Shown here: positions 45,315 to 56,746 of the stretch, piece after piece
Numbering within the stretch: position 1 is the first letter of the stretch
How the letters are laid out: each line of letters begins with the position of its first letter
Origin: Solenopsis invicta
Taxonomy: Eukaryota; Arthropoda; Insecta; Hymenoptera; Formicidae
Direction: 5' to 3'
NCBI RefSeq assembly: GCF_016802725.1
Contig: NC_052679.1
Coordinates: forward strand, 12,629,463-12,693,462
Length of the DNA: 64,000 nucleotides
The notes under the pieces: generated by a model
The model's input: the letters and a program-made list of their open reading frames with translations, nothing else
What the model was told of the DNA's origin: nothing
Database searches by the model: none
Made by a program: the position numbers and the translations under genes

Positions 45315-48300
45315 TAGATTCAGCGGCATCAGTACATTTGACACCAGAGAAGAAATCATTTTCTTCAATAGTAACTATTTATGAAAATGTAGTTGTCGCG
45401 GATAATAAGAAATTACGTGTTGAGGGAAAAGATTCGGTAACGATAGCGGCACTAATAAATAATAAAATTTGCAAAATTGTCGTGAAGGATATATTTTATA
45501 TTCCCGAACTTAAAGTAAATTTGTTATCCGTGCGGAAAATAACCGAAAGAGGTTACATAATAAAATTTAGCACAATTGTAAAATATAAAATGCGGATGGT
45601 GACTTAGTTGCGATAGCAAAGTCAATAAATAATATATATAAATTAGTACAATCGGATAACCCCGCGTATAATTGTAAAATAGATGATAGTTTGATGTGGC
45701 ATAGAAGGCTCGGTCATTTAAATCGAATTAATATGAAATTATTAAGAGAAAAGCTTGCGCGCGGTCTTAGGTTTAATGATCCGGATGAGCGTCCATGTGA
45801 AGTTTGTGCAAAGACAAGAAAACAAGACAGCCAATAAAGAAAAATGAGTGGAGGGCTTCAAAACTCCTTGAACTAGTACGTTCAGATGTCTGTGGACCGA
45901 TGAAGAAAGTTTCGGAGGTTCAAAGTACTTTGTCCTGTTTATTGACGATTTTTCAAGAAAATTAAGTATCTATTTCTTAAAAAATAAAAGCAAAGTTCTA
46001 GATGCATTCAAGACTTACAAGGTGTACGTCGAGAAACGTCACCGAATTCTTCTACTGCGGTCAGATAATGGACGTGATTATGTCAATGAATCATTTAAAC
46101 AGTTTCTTTGTCAAAAAGGAATACAACATCAGTTGACCATTCCAAATGCACCACAGCAAAACGTGTTAGCAGAACGTAGCAATCGAACAGTAGTAGAAAA
46201 GGCACGCTGTTTACTTGTAGATGCAGGGCTTCCAAAAAAATTTTGGGCTGAAGCATGTTCAATGATTTATTTAATTAATTGTTCACCAGCGAAGAAACTT
46301 ATAGACATTGTATAAGATTTGGACTGATGAAAAATTAGATTTATCACATTTAAAAGTTTTTGGTTGTAGGGCCTTAGCACATGTTCCCAAAAAACTACGA
46401 CGTAAGTGGGATAAAAAATCAAGACCTTGTGTATTTTTAGAATATTTAGAACATATTAAAGGGTATCGTTTTTACGATGAGGAAACGAAAAAGGTTTTCA
46501 GGAGCAAGGATGTGATCTTTGATGAAAAAAGAACAGCAAACAAGGACAGTGAGATAATTTTCAACAAGAAAAGTGAGATGATTTCCAAAGTATCCAACGA
46601 GGAAAGTGAAATAATTCACACTGTATCCTCTATGAGTGAGCCTGAAAATCACGAAGAACAAGAGGTGGATGTGAACAATGTCTCCGAAGAAAGTTTAGAA
46701 ATACCCAATGAAAATGATTTACAAGAGACAGATAATGAGATTGATGAGGTAAGCAATGATACAAATTCAATATCGGATAATAATCAAAATTCACAGATAC
46801 AAGAAGAACCATCATCACCACGTCGCAGTAATTGTATTTCCAAACTAAAAAGATGGTTAGACTACGTTACGTTTAAAGTTTCAATGGAACCTACAGGAGA
46901 GGAACCTACAAATGTACAAGAAGCATTAATTAGTCCACATAATAAGAAATAGCGCATAGCAATAAAAAAAGAGCTCGATGCGCTAGAGCAAAATAAAACG
47001 TGGAATAAACTGTGCTCTTCGTCTAAAGGAAAAAAGATTTTAAAAACTAAATGGGTATTTAAAATTAAATATAATCTTCAAGATGGATCTCAACAATTTA
47101 TGGCAAGATTAGTAGTAAAGGGCTATGAGCAAGTACCAGGGATAGATTATCACGAAACATTCTGCCCTGTGATAAGATTTAGCAGCTTGAGATGTCTATT
47201 TGCAATAGCTGTTGAAAAGGATTATGACATAGATTATTTGGACGTCGTGACAGCATTTCTTAACAGAGAACTTGATGAGGAAGTATACATGAACCTGCCG
47301 GAAGGATTGTAAGTGAAAAATAGCAAAAATTAATTATGCAGACTCAAGAAAACTTTATATGGCTTGAAGCAGGGGGTCTATGCTTGGAATAAAAAGCTGG
47401 ATTGGACTCTACAAGAGACAGGATTTACAAGATTGGAGACAGATCGTAGTTTTTACATACAAAAAGAGTGGAGGAGTTATTATGTTTATAACAACATATG
47501 TTGATCTGTTCTTATTTACAAATGATAGAAATCTTAAAAAAATAATCATAGTAAACTTCAAAAAGAATTTCAAAATGAGAAACTTAGGCACTGTATCCAG
47601 AATTCTAGGGATTGATGTACAACAAGACCAAAAAAAAATAAAGAAATAGTACTGGATCAAAAGAATTACGTAGAAGAAATTTTGAAAAAATTCAAGGTGG
47701 AAGATTGCAACCCGGTGAAGATTTCACTGGATATGAATCAAAAGTTAACTAAAGATATGATGCCGAAGAACGAAACAAAAATTGAAGCAATGAAGAATAT
47801 TCAGTATAAGGAAGCGCTTATATATCTGCATAATGTATATCTATCAAGCGACGTGGCCAGATTTAGGTTGTGCAATTTCAACTTTAGGATCCTTTGCAGA
47901 AAATCCGGGAAAGGCACATTGGTATGCGGTAAAACGTGTTTTGTGTTATATAAAAGGTAGATTTTAAATTAAAATTTAACGGAATGGAAGTCGCGAAGTT
48001 AGTTGATTATACCGATTATACCGATTATACCTAATTGAGCCGGAGACATAGATAGTCATCGTTCCACGAGTGGATATGTGTCTTTATTGGGAAATTGCGC
48101 AGTGTCATGGTGTTCAAAAAGACAACAAAGTGTTTCATTCTCAACAATCGAATCGGAGTATGTAACAATTACATTAGCCAGTCAGAAATTATTATGGTTA
48201 AAGTAACTTTTAAATAAAATAGATAGTTAATATGTTAATACTCCAACAAGATTGTTGTCAGATAATCAAAGTGCGCTTAAATTAATTTACTCTAATAATT

Positions 48301-48480
48301 ATCATGCTAGGTTTAAACATATTGATACACCTTTGTTAAAGAAAAAATATCGTGTGATATTATAAATTTAATGTATGTGTCTAGTAACGAAATGGTCGCG
48401 GATGCACTTATAAAGCTTGTGACTAATGTGAAAAATGAATATTGTAATAACGATATGGATGTGAAGAAATAAATAATAAA
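45315..48480 (+). pseudogene. Copia 2 protease, integrase, reverse transcriptase and RNase H
   Basis: Protease: IDSAASVHLTPEKKSF (45317-45355); the usual D-S-G reads D-S-A. Pre-integrase: LMWHRRLGHLNRINM with CEVCAKTRKQ (45690-45830). Integrase: LRSDNGRDYVNESF (second Asp, about 46050) and NVLAERSNRTVVEKAR (Glu, about 46170), then WAEACSMIYLIN. Reverse transcriptase: VPGIDYHETFCPVIRFSS (about 47135), LDVVTAFLNRELDEEVYM (about 47240) and TTYVDLFLFTND (about 47490), where the YVDD box has become YVDL. RNase H: SFSTIESEYVTITLASQKLLW (about 48135-48200), then a C-terminal stretch ending MDVKK at 48470. At least eight stops or frameshifts interrupt it. Confidence 0.9.
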
Positions 48481-48535
48481 ACTTTGTGAAATTTAAAAGG
48501 TGTATGTAGTTTAATTACTATGTCTCAAGTTTGAA

Positions 48536-48761
48536 TGAGGGAATGTTGGTAAAGCGATCTCGAGAAATACTGTATATCAACGATAAGTTATTAGATATGC
48601 AAGAAGCAATATTTTCTGTTTATGTATTTAATTTCATGTAATTTAGATTTCACTTAGCAACGTTACTCTCTGTATCTTTATGTCTGAACATTAAAAGGCT
48701 GTTACTCTTATTCGAAGTAATTTATTAATTTCTCGTGACGGGAAACTCAATTATTTTAACA
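48536..48761 (+). repeat. Copia 2 polypurine tract and 3' LTR
   Basis: TGAGGGAA (48536-48543) is the probable polypurine tract. The LTR begins TGTTGGTAAAGCGATCTC at 48544 and ends TTTTAACA at 48761. Confidence 0.9.
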
Positions 48762-49285
48762 TTTTTTTTTACGTTTGTACGCATCTCTACTATCCTCCCC
48801 CCTAAATCTCAAAAACTAAAGAAATTATTACTAAAATATTTTTAAGATACATGTGAAAAATTTTGCTGTATGGAAATTGAACAACATATTTCAAAGAAAA
48901 TCAAATCGATTCCGAATAGTTGTAATCGGTCTGTTGTTATAGTCATTTAATATATTTATATACAATAAATAATATAGCTAAATCGAAAATACATTTTGCT
49001 AAATGTGTTACAATAATTTTATACTTTTTAAAATGCACTTGTATTTATGTAATTTTGTATACATCCGTATTTTATATATTTATAAAAAAAAACTTGGTTT
49101 ATAATATTTAAGGCCTTTTAGCCTCGTGTTAAAAAAAAATATGTAGGTATACATATGCATCTATAGAAACACAAAATTTTGAATTTTCGTATTTAGTTCG
49201 TACACTCCCGCTCATGGAAATTCGGACACCTGCATAAATGTTAGCAAATGGTTATTTAAAAAATTATAACATTCAGCTGTTACTC
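48762..49285. other. AT-rich DNA, no feature
   Basis: No gene, terminal repeat or RNA signal recognised. Confidence 0.4.
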
Positions 49286-50746
49286 CTATAACCATTTCTG
49301 CAACTGTAAAGATTGGTAACAGATTTTGGTCCGCATATGGTCCGCATACATTGGTATTTCCGGTACTGTTAATATATTTGTACTGAATATACTACAACCT
49401 TGTTGGCAGAGTATATGAAAAATGAAAAAAAAATCTGTTGAAAGTTTTGACGACAAATTTATAACAAATATTAAATAAATATTACTGTTTGTTATTGCAC
49501 AAATGTTAGTAATTTTCACGCAAGAATGCAATAATATCCCTTTGTCAAAATACACGACAGATTGGAAGTTGATAGCAGACAAATCTGTTGTATGTATGGT
49601 TGACAAATTGATGGCAGATAGTAAGCAAGCTTGTTATTACGAAAATGTCAGCATTTATCACACAAGAATGCAACATTAGTTGCGTTCCGTAAAGCGCAGA
49701 ATGATCATAACATACTTCTTGTTGATTATCAAAAATTAAAGAAGGATAAAATGTTACATTACGCACATCATGCTCTCTTTACGAAATTTGGCCATTATCT
49801 TTTTGTTAAAACAATTATGCAACTAATTTATTTATAATAATTATAACAACTATACAAGTAAGAAAGCGTCATATATGTTTCTTTAGTAATTTTTCCCGGT
49901 AAATCAATTGGTGCAATCAGTTTTCCTCTACAGCCATTTTTAATAATTTGTTTAGAACAATTAATTGCAAAATTGACTTTTGCAACGTGCTCTTTACGTC
50001 AATAATGTTTTATTATGCTTCAATACTACTTCTAATTGTTATTTTTTGATTAATCTGGCCATGGGCAGGAAAAAATTTTAATTATTTATATTTATATTAA
50101 AAATATCTAACTAAATAATTATAGGGTTAGTAATAATGTTTGCGCGATATTCAAAACGCGTATTTTCCGGTTTAATTCAGCTTTACTTCCAATATAACGT
50201 TTTATTAACGATATCACATGTGTACGATTAACGTGTTAGCGTGTTAGGTTGTTATTCCGAAATCTTAGGTTCGAATACCGCCGGCGTCAACATGCATTTT
50301 CAAAAATTTATAAAATAATGCGTAATTGTAATAAGTGAATTAAAATGTTATATGTGAAACAGTGGATACAGATTAAATTATAAGTATAATAAAATTTGTT
50401 AAAAAAAAATAATTATTTTATTGGTCTCGGAAACATCAGATTTGATCAGTATTTGATGTCATTCTGTTAGCACGTTTGAAAACAGATTTGGTTTGTATTT
50501 GGCACTATTTTATCAACGCATTTGATAATAGATTTGGTTTGTGTTTGATGCCATTTTGTCATCACATTATTATTATCAAATTTGTTCTGATATTGGTTTC
50601 AATTTGACTTCAGATATGTTCGTCAGATTTGATTTACATTGGGCATCCTAATGCGGACACAGTAGGATATGGTTTTGGTACGAAATACGCTGGAATTTGG
50701 TGCCAATGTGATATCCTTTTGCGTACAAAGTGTTTGCTGGGCACAT
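49286..50746. mobile_element. CCC-end element E (tentative), tRNA-like core
   Basis: The core (about 49850-50400) matches the core of element B (13380-14130), including the tRNA-like sequence. The flanking arms differ: the right arm (50430-50746) is made of CAGATTTGATTTGG/CCAAATCTG variants and ends TTTGCTGGG. The left arm around 49540-49680 contains GACAAATTTG/CAGATAGTAAG words. The exact left end is not located. Confidence 0.5.
50218..50290 (+). ncRNA. tRNA-derived sequence, second copy
   Basis: The A-box-like GATTAACGTGTTAGCGTG and B-box-like AGGTTCGAATACCG lie in the order and spacing of a tRNA gene. It aligns with the minus-strand copy at 13436-13500. Decayed boxes make transcription doubtful. 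Confidence 0.5.
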
Positions 50747-50978
50747 TATTCTTTTTTATTTAGAGTATCTGTTTACATATTAATATCAATTGCAAAAGTT
50801 TTATGAATTATTTGTAATTTTATATACCAAAATATATTGTTCTTAGTTATCAGTATAATTCATAAATTTCAAAACAGCTTTTAAAATATATTAATTTAGA
50901 GGATTAATGGAATTTTTTACTTCTAATAGTTTATCTGTTTCACTATCTATTCCCTTAAGTACAATTAATCACTCTTAA

Positions 50979-51554
50979 GGCGATGCTGGACAACATATAT
51001 ATATGTGCTCATTTTTATTCCGGCTTTTCTCTTAATTGGCTTTATTGATCTCAAAATCCTTTTACACGATTAAAGTAGTGACAAAAATATTTGCCAGAAA
51101 GTATAATTCAATACAAAAAACAAAAATTGATTAAAAAGTTATAGTTTAATTATCGGCATCTGCAGCCGACTCGTGACAACATGTGCCTCATATAAAAGTT
51201 TTAGACTTGGTATGTATAAAATAAGTAGTTTACGGCAAGTAGAATAAATAAAAGATACAATACGACACTTGCAGAATAATCCTAGAAGTTCTAGTATAAG
51301 AGAAAAGCCTGAATAAAATTTGTTTATGTAATTTTCACATATATTGATGCGAAGAGCATAAATTGCGTTCATGGTAGTTCAGAAATCCTGCATTAGAGGC
51401 ACTAAAGTCCAAAAAACAAAAAAAGATGAGTGCGTTTGACAAAGAGCGCTAGCCTATTCCCCTCACTCTTTGCTTCACGCGCAACCCACAGTTCGTAGAA
51501 GAAAAATCTGAAGTACCGACGTCGAGTAAGTTTCACCGTCAGTCCAGCATCGCC
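50979..51554 (-). mobile_element. TTAA-2 MITE, copy 2 (576 bp)
   Basis: The ends GGCGATGCTGGAC are a perfect 13-bp inverted repeat flanked by TTAA (50975-50978, 51555-51558). Read inverted, CTCGACGTCGGTACTTCAGA matches the subterminal block of copy 1 at 31014. An empty site is present at about 61676-61745 (minus strand), where the flanking sequence runs through with TTAG at the insertion point. The frame at 51139-51372 is not conserved in copy 1. Confidence 0.9.
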
Positions 51555-51558
51555 TTAA

Positions 51559-52300
51559 TCGATTTTGTTTGTTTCAGAAACGTTATTTTAAGGCTATTTA
51601 AATTAAATTCATACCCAGTCGACACAATTTGTAACTGCTATATAATTTAGGAGCAACGGTTTATATAACAAATATTTCATAATATTTACATTACAGCTAT
51701 TTCTATCTACTGCTTCTTTCTATATAATATAAATGTGCAATTGTTACATAGTATTAACGTGACAAATAATGCCCCTATATTTAGTCAATATTGCAACATG
51801 ATATTGTAGCAATATAAAATTAATATAATTTATTACGCATACAGCACAAAACATTGCAGTAACATTGTAGCAATGTTGCAAATTGCAATGCAAAATTGCG
51901 GAAATATTGTAGAAACATTGCGATGTTGAATGTTGAAGTGTGAATATTTTTTCAATATAGAATCGACCCAGATAGCAATGCATTCTTTGCACAAAAGGAG
52001 AAATACTTGTTAATTATAAGTTTCTCTTCGGTTGCAGTCACATTGTTATATCGTAACCGCTAATCTTTTTGTATAAGACTATCTAAAGGCAATAGGAAGG
52101 AAACTGTTTCTCAGGCAACTGAAGGCCAATAGTGTACGAAACTTATTAGTATAAAATTTCCAATAATTTGTTATAAATAGTTTTCGACAATTTTTTATTA
52201 TATTTTTTTCAAATATAAGGAAATGTGTGCTAACATCATAATTGATTAAAATTATATATTTATACATTTTAATATATTTAAATGAAATATGTATGGTATA
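51559..52300. repeat. CCC-end arm fragments F
   Basis: TA|CCCAGTCGACACAATTTG at 51612-51631 is a CCC-type end. At 51835 GCATACAGCACAAAACATTG and following GCAATGTTGC-type words to about 51940 form an arm like those of elements H, J and M. At 51968 CCCAGATAGCAATGC looks like another end. These are partial, overlapping remains and I cannot assign complete elements. Confidence 0.4.
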
Positions 52301-52590
52301 CCCAGATAGCATACAATATTTATTATAAATATTAATAAATATTTATCATAACTATTTTTATAAATATTGTAGAAATATTTTATACATATTTTATTTACAT
52401 CACAGAAAAAGATTATAAAAATATTTGACCAAAATATTATTAAAATATTTATTAAATATTTTTTAAAATATTTATGATATATGAAGAATAAATATTTACA
52501 AAAATATTAATATAAATATTTATAATTAATAAAAAAATATTTATAATAATATTTTGTAAACATTTTTATAAATATTTTGTTCATTTATAG
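52301..52590. mobile_element. CCC-end element G, left arm with ATAAATATT motif
   Basis: TA|CCCAGATAGCATACAATATT opens an arm consisting almost entirely of ATAAATATTTAT variants (52310-52580). The DNA that follows (about 52650-53215, resuming at 54420) is a 5S-like-bearing core homologous to that of elements H, K and M. The right arm is not found. Confidence 0.5.
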
Positions 52591-53215
52591 TAAATATAAA
52601 AAAATTTATTCTGTTTTAAGAATATATATTATATGTTAATAATTTAATGATTTTTTGTTTTGACTGCCACATATATTTTTCTTATAATAGAATACAAAAT
52701 GGTACTTTTGGCCGTGTATTTAATGTAGATGTACATGTGATGATACACACGCACACACACAAATAAAATAACTAGTGATATTGTTACATTATCGTTGCGC
52801 AGCTTTTTTATCTTTTTTTTATACTGTGCCGATATATAATCATATAAATTATAGATGAAATAGGTTTATGAATGAAGAAACCTCGATCTACATCCTAATG
52901 AGCAGACCATATTTTCTTAATGCGTTTTAATAAAAATTTTTCCGTATTTAATTTAATTATTGTATTATATTAACATATATTTTTTAGTTGCATTCTTATT
53001 TAAACAAATAACAAAAGTTATTCCAGATGCTATTCCGCATTTGTGAAAACTATAATTTTATACATGTTTATATAAATAATATGCTTTAATTGTACATATT
53101 TCATTTTTTCTATAAAGTATTTGATCTGATCTACCAGTTACATACACATACCAACATAAAATGTTCACAGGTCATCATGAGGGATCAGTTTGCAGCGATC
53201 ACAGAGGTCAAGCAA

Positions 53216-54419
53216 CCCATACAGCACAGAAAATTCCAGCAACATTGCAGCAACGTTGCAATGTTGCAGATTGCAATGCAATATTATGGAGACATTGCAG
53301 AAAAATAAATTAACAATATGCCTGCAACATCGCATGGCATATGCCAGTAATATTCCGGATTAACATTGCAATATCATAATTTTTTAATAAAGTAGTGGCA
53401 ATAAAGAGCCAAAGCAGAATATTCGCGTATAATAATATATTAATTTAACTCATCCATAATTATTCATCCGCATTTACAAACTAAGGTCGGGCAACGTTAC
53501 TAAATTTTCCGCTGAATCTCTACATTCCCTAAGAATACAACCGTCCATATATCGACTGTAAGTCGACTCATCCAAGTCAGGCTTTCAAAGTTGACTGCAA
53601 ATCGACTTTGCATAGACGTCTGCAGACATCCTTCAAATGTTGACTCTAAGATGTCTAGAAAAAGGCGTGCGGTCCCGTGCTGTGTGCATCATAGCATTGT
53701 TAAGAAACATAAATATTTATATCAATAGGTGAAATAGGTCCATATATGAAAAATTCGATCTACAGCCCAATGAACAAACAATATTTTTTAATTGTTTTTT
53801 TAATAAAAATTTTTTTATATTTAATTATTGTATTATATTGATATATATTTTCTAATTGCATCTTATTTAAACAAATAACAGAAAAGTTATTCCAGATGCT
53901 ATTCTGCATTTGCAAAATTAGTAAAAAAAACTATAATTTTATATTTGTTATATAAATATTGTGCTTTAATTATACATATTTCATTTTTTCGATAACGTAT
54001 ATTGACTTGATCTACCAGTTATATACACATATCAGCATAAAGTGTTCACAGGTTATCATGAGGAATCAGTTCGCAGCGATCATGGAGGTCAAGCAACGTT
54101 TACCGGAGTCGCGACTTGGATAGATGACCGCTTGGAAATTTCCGAAAAAATATTCCCAAATTTTTTTTTGCGAAAAATGTTTTTTAAAATGTTACACAAA
54201 TATTGTTTTGTTTATTGGAATTATGTGATGTAATAATATTTATGTGAATATTTTGGAAAAATGGGATGTTTCAATGCAATATTTCAAAAAGTGAACATCT
54301 TAATGTTGCTGCAATCTTCCAATAATGTTGCAGCAATGTTTCGCAATCAAAATGCAATATTACAATATTTCAATAAAATTATTCTGCAATGTTCCTGCAA
54401 TCTCTCTGTACTGTATGGT
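53216..54419 (+). mobile_element. CCC-end element H, GCAATGTTGC arms, 5S-like core
   Basis: CCCATACAGCACAG at the left and (inverted) CCATACAGTACAGAGAG at the right bound about 1.2 kb. It interrupts another 5S-like copy: the intact form reads AAGCAACGTT (54091), while here AAGCAA precedes the insert and AACGTTC follows, suggesting an AA duplication. Arms (53216-53370, 54230-54419) are variants of GCAATGTTGCAGCAATATTG. The core carries its own 5S-like sequence at 54040-54145. Confidence 0.7.
54040..54145 (+). ncRNA. 5S rRNA-derived sequence
   Basis: GATCATGGAGGTCAAGCAACG, then GTCGCGACTTGGATAGATGACCGCTTGG, align with the middle of animal 5S rRNA (GATCACCGAAGTTAAGCAACATC, then TACTTGGATGGGTGACCGCTTGGGAA), which includes the internal promoter box C. 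The first 40 and last 20 nucleotides of 5S are not convincingly present. Other copies: 53185-53215 joined to 54420-54468, 55921-56000 (minus strand) and 60018-60102. It may be a 5S-headed SINE-like sequence or a captured 5S pseudogene. Confidence 0.75.
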
Positions 54420-54552
54420 AACGTTCACCGAAGTCGCGACTTGGATGGGTGACCGCTTGGAAATTTCCGAAAAGAATTCCTAAGAATAGAATTTTTTTGC
54501 GAAAATTGTTTTTTAAAATATAAAAATATTGTTTTGTTCATTGGAATTATAA

Positions 54553-54835
54553 CCCACACAGCAATGGAGATCTGTAAGATATACTAAAATTATTGCGGAT
54601 ATACGAAATATATCTCAATTTCCTGAAGATATCACCAGTATATTGTAATAAGTAAATTATGAAATTATTCCCATATAAGATATTCAGAAGATATTTTATC
54701 CTTAAAAAAATGAATATATTTAGTACATCTTAGAGATATTCTAAAGATGTCCAAAACAAATAGGATATCTTTCAGACGTCTTTAAAATATCTTGTTTATA
54801 TAAGACTTATAAAATAATAAAAATAAATGTACGGG
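54553..54835. mobile_element. CCC-end element I, left arm with AAGATATCT motif
   Basis: CCCACACAGCAATGGAGATC begins at 54553 and leads into 240 bp of variants of AAGATATCTT and its partial palindromes. Beyond it a short core resembles, inverted, the start of the core after element G's arm (TTTTGTATTATAAGAAAA near 54838). The right arm is not seen before element J. Confidence 0.5.
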
Positions 54836-54968
54836 CATTTTGTATTATAAGAAAATCAGTATCGTGCTTTGAAAGTACGTAACATCTTCTCATCTATATG
54901 ATCGACATTCGTGAACTGAATTCCTAAAGCGTATGTATCTACATACGTGTATGTATGTACATACAACC

Positions 54969-55594
54969 CATACAGTACAGAACATTGCAGCAACATTGTA
55001 GCAATGTTGCAATGTTGCAAATTGCAATGCAATATTGGTGAGATATTGTAGATACATACATGTTTCCATCTTTGTTTAAGATGAAAACATGTGTAATATG
55101 TTTCTTAACAATACTATGATGCACACAGCATCACGGGATCGCATGCCTTTTTCTAGACGTCTTAGAATCAACATTTGAAGGATGTCTGCAGACGTCTATG
55201 CAAAGTCGATTTGCAGTTAACTTTGAAAGCCTGACTTGGATGAGTCGAGTTACAGTCAATATATAGACGGTTGTATTCTTAGGAAATGTAAAGATTCAGC
55301 GAAAAATTTAGTAACGTCGCCCGACCTTAGTTTGCTAAATGCGGATGAATAATTATGGATGAATTAAATTAATATATTATTATACGCAAATATTTTGCTT
55401 TGGCTCTTTATTGCCACTACTTTATTAAAAAATTATGATATTACAATGTTTCCGAAATATTACTGGCATATGCAATGCAATGATGCAGGCATATTGTTAA
55501 TTTATATTTCTGCAATGTTTCCGTAATATTGCATTACAATCTGCAACATTGCAACATTGCTGCAATGTTGCTGGAATTTTCTGTGTTGTATGGG
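54969..55594 (-). mobile_element. CCC-end element J, GCAATGTTGC arms, short core
   Basis: CCCATACAGTACAGAACATTG at the left and (inverted) CCCATACAACACAGAAAATT at the right bound about 626 bp. The core between the arms (55100-55440) is the inverse of 53370-53690 and 59300-59640 but lacks the 5S-like part. Reading frames across it translate arm repeats. Confidence 0.7.
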
Positions 55595-55660
55595 GTAAAT
55601 CTTTAACCATTGACTCTGGAATTCCAACTCTTTGACTGATTTGCCGGATAGAATAGCCTT
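55595..55660 (-). pseudogene. Tc1-like transposase helix-turn-helix fragment
   Basis: On the minus strand GYSIRQISQRVGIPESMVKD is the DNA-binding helix-turn-helix of a Tc1-like transposase. Its upstream part lies beyond element K at about 58741-58800 (minus), where FHK-type codons precede it. Excision of element K with one AA restores an uninterrupted frame into GYSIRQI. No catalytic domain remains. Confidence 0.65.
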
Positions 55661-56746
55661 CCCTACCGTAAAAGTCGTATGTGATGAAATCATATACGGT
55701 CATATATGATATTGTCACATGTGTTTTTGGGATACAATCGTATGTGCGTAATATACGATTCATATATCTATCGCATACGAAAAAAAGCGCAAAGTTTCTT
55801 TAAAATATCTACATAAATATGTATCATATTACGTCACATAATCCCAATGAGCAACAGAATATTTTTATAATATTTTAAAAAACAATTTTTGCAAAAAATC
55901 CATTTTTAGGAATTTTTTTCGGAAATTCCCGAGTGGTCACCCATCTCAGCGATCCCGGTGAACGTTGCTTGACTTCGAAGATCGCTGCGAACTGCTGATC
56001 CCTCATGATGATCTGTGAACACTATATGCTGATATGCGTATATAACTGATAAATCAGGTAAATATACGTTATCGAAAAAATGAAATATGTATAATTAAAG
56101 CATAATATTTATATTTAACATACAATATAAATTATTATTAATTTTAATAGTTAATAAAATAGTTCTTTTACTATTTTCACAAATGCGAAATAGCATCTAA
56201 AATAACTGTTGTTATTTGTTTAAATAAGAATGCAACTAAAAAATATATAAAAAATACTCAAATTTAATAAACGGCGTGCCAAATTAATTTTTAGTCATAA
56301 CACAGTTCTAAATTGAACAAGATTTGAGTAAAGTATATAAAAATCACACAAACAATACAAGCACGAAGATCTAGCTGCAACCGTTGAAGGCATTCTTGTT
56401 CAATTTGTATTGATACAGTAATGGTCAAAATATCTATCTACTACTTTAAAAAATATATGTTAATATAATTATTATATTATCATATATTTTTTAAAGATTT
56501 TTGTATTATATTATAATACAATAATTAAATTAAATATGAAAAAATTTTTATTAAAAAACATTTAACAAATATTGTCTGCTCATTAGGATATAAATTGAGT
56601 TTTCTTCATTCATGAAACTATTTCGTCTAAAAGTATATATATAATTATATATTTTTCATTATTAATATCATTAATAATCTGTAAAAAGATTCAAATACTG
56701 CATAGATTACAAAAAATAAACTGATTTTAAATACATCGACAATATA

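Larger units (their letters stand above)
33365..48761 (+). mobile_element. Copia retrotransposon 2, split by a 10.9-kb nested insertion
   Basis: Two LTRs (33365-33590 and 48544-48761), a primer-binding site, gag at the left, and protease to RNase H at the right make one Ty1/Copia element. The hAT-ended insertion (34426-45281) separates gag from protease. Many in-frame stops and an altered YVDD box show it is dead. T-rich flanks (ATTTT at 33360-33364, TTTTT after 48761) are compatible with a 5-bp duplication but not diagnostic. Confidence 0.9.

Noticed and set aside
49286..49766. 106-codon and 73-codon minus-strand frames near 49.3-49.8 kb
   Set aside because: No similarity or start context; they overlap arm-like repeats of element E.
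54040..54145. Functional 5S rRNA gene
   Set aside because: Only the middle region is recognisable, copies differ from each other, and all sit within or across transposon-like elements.
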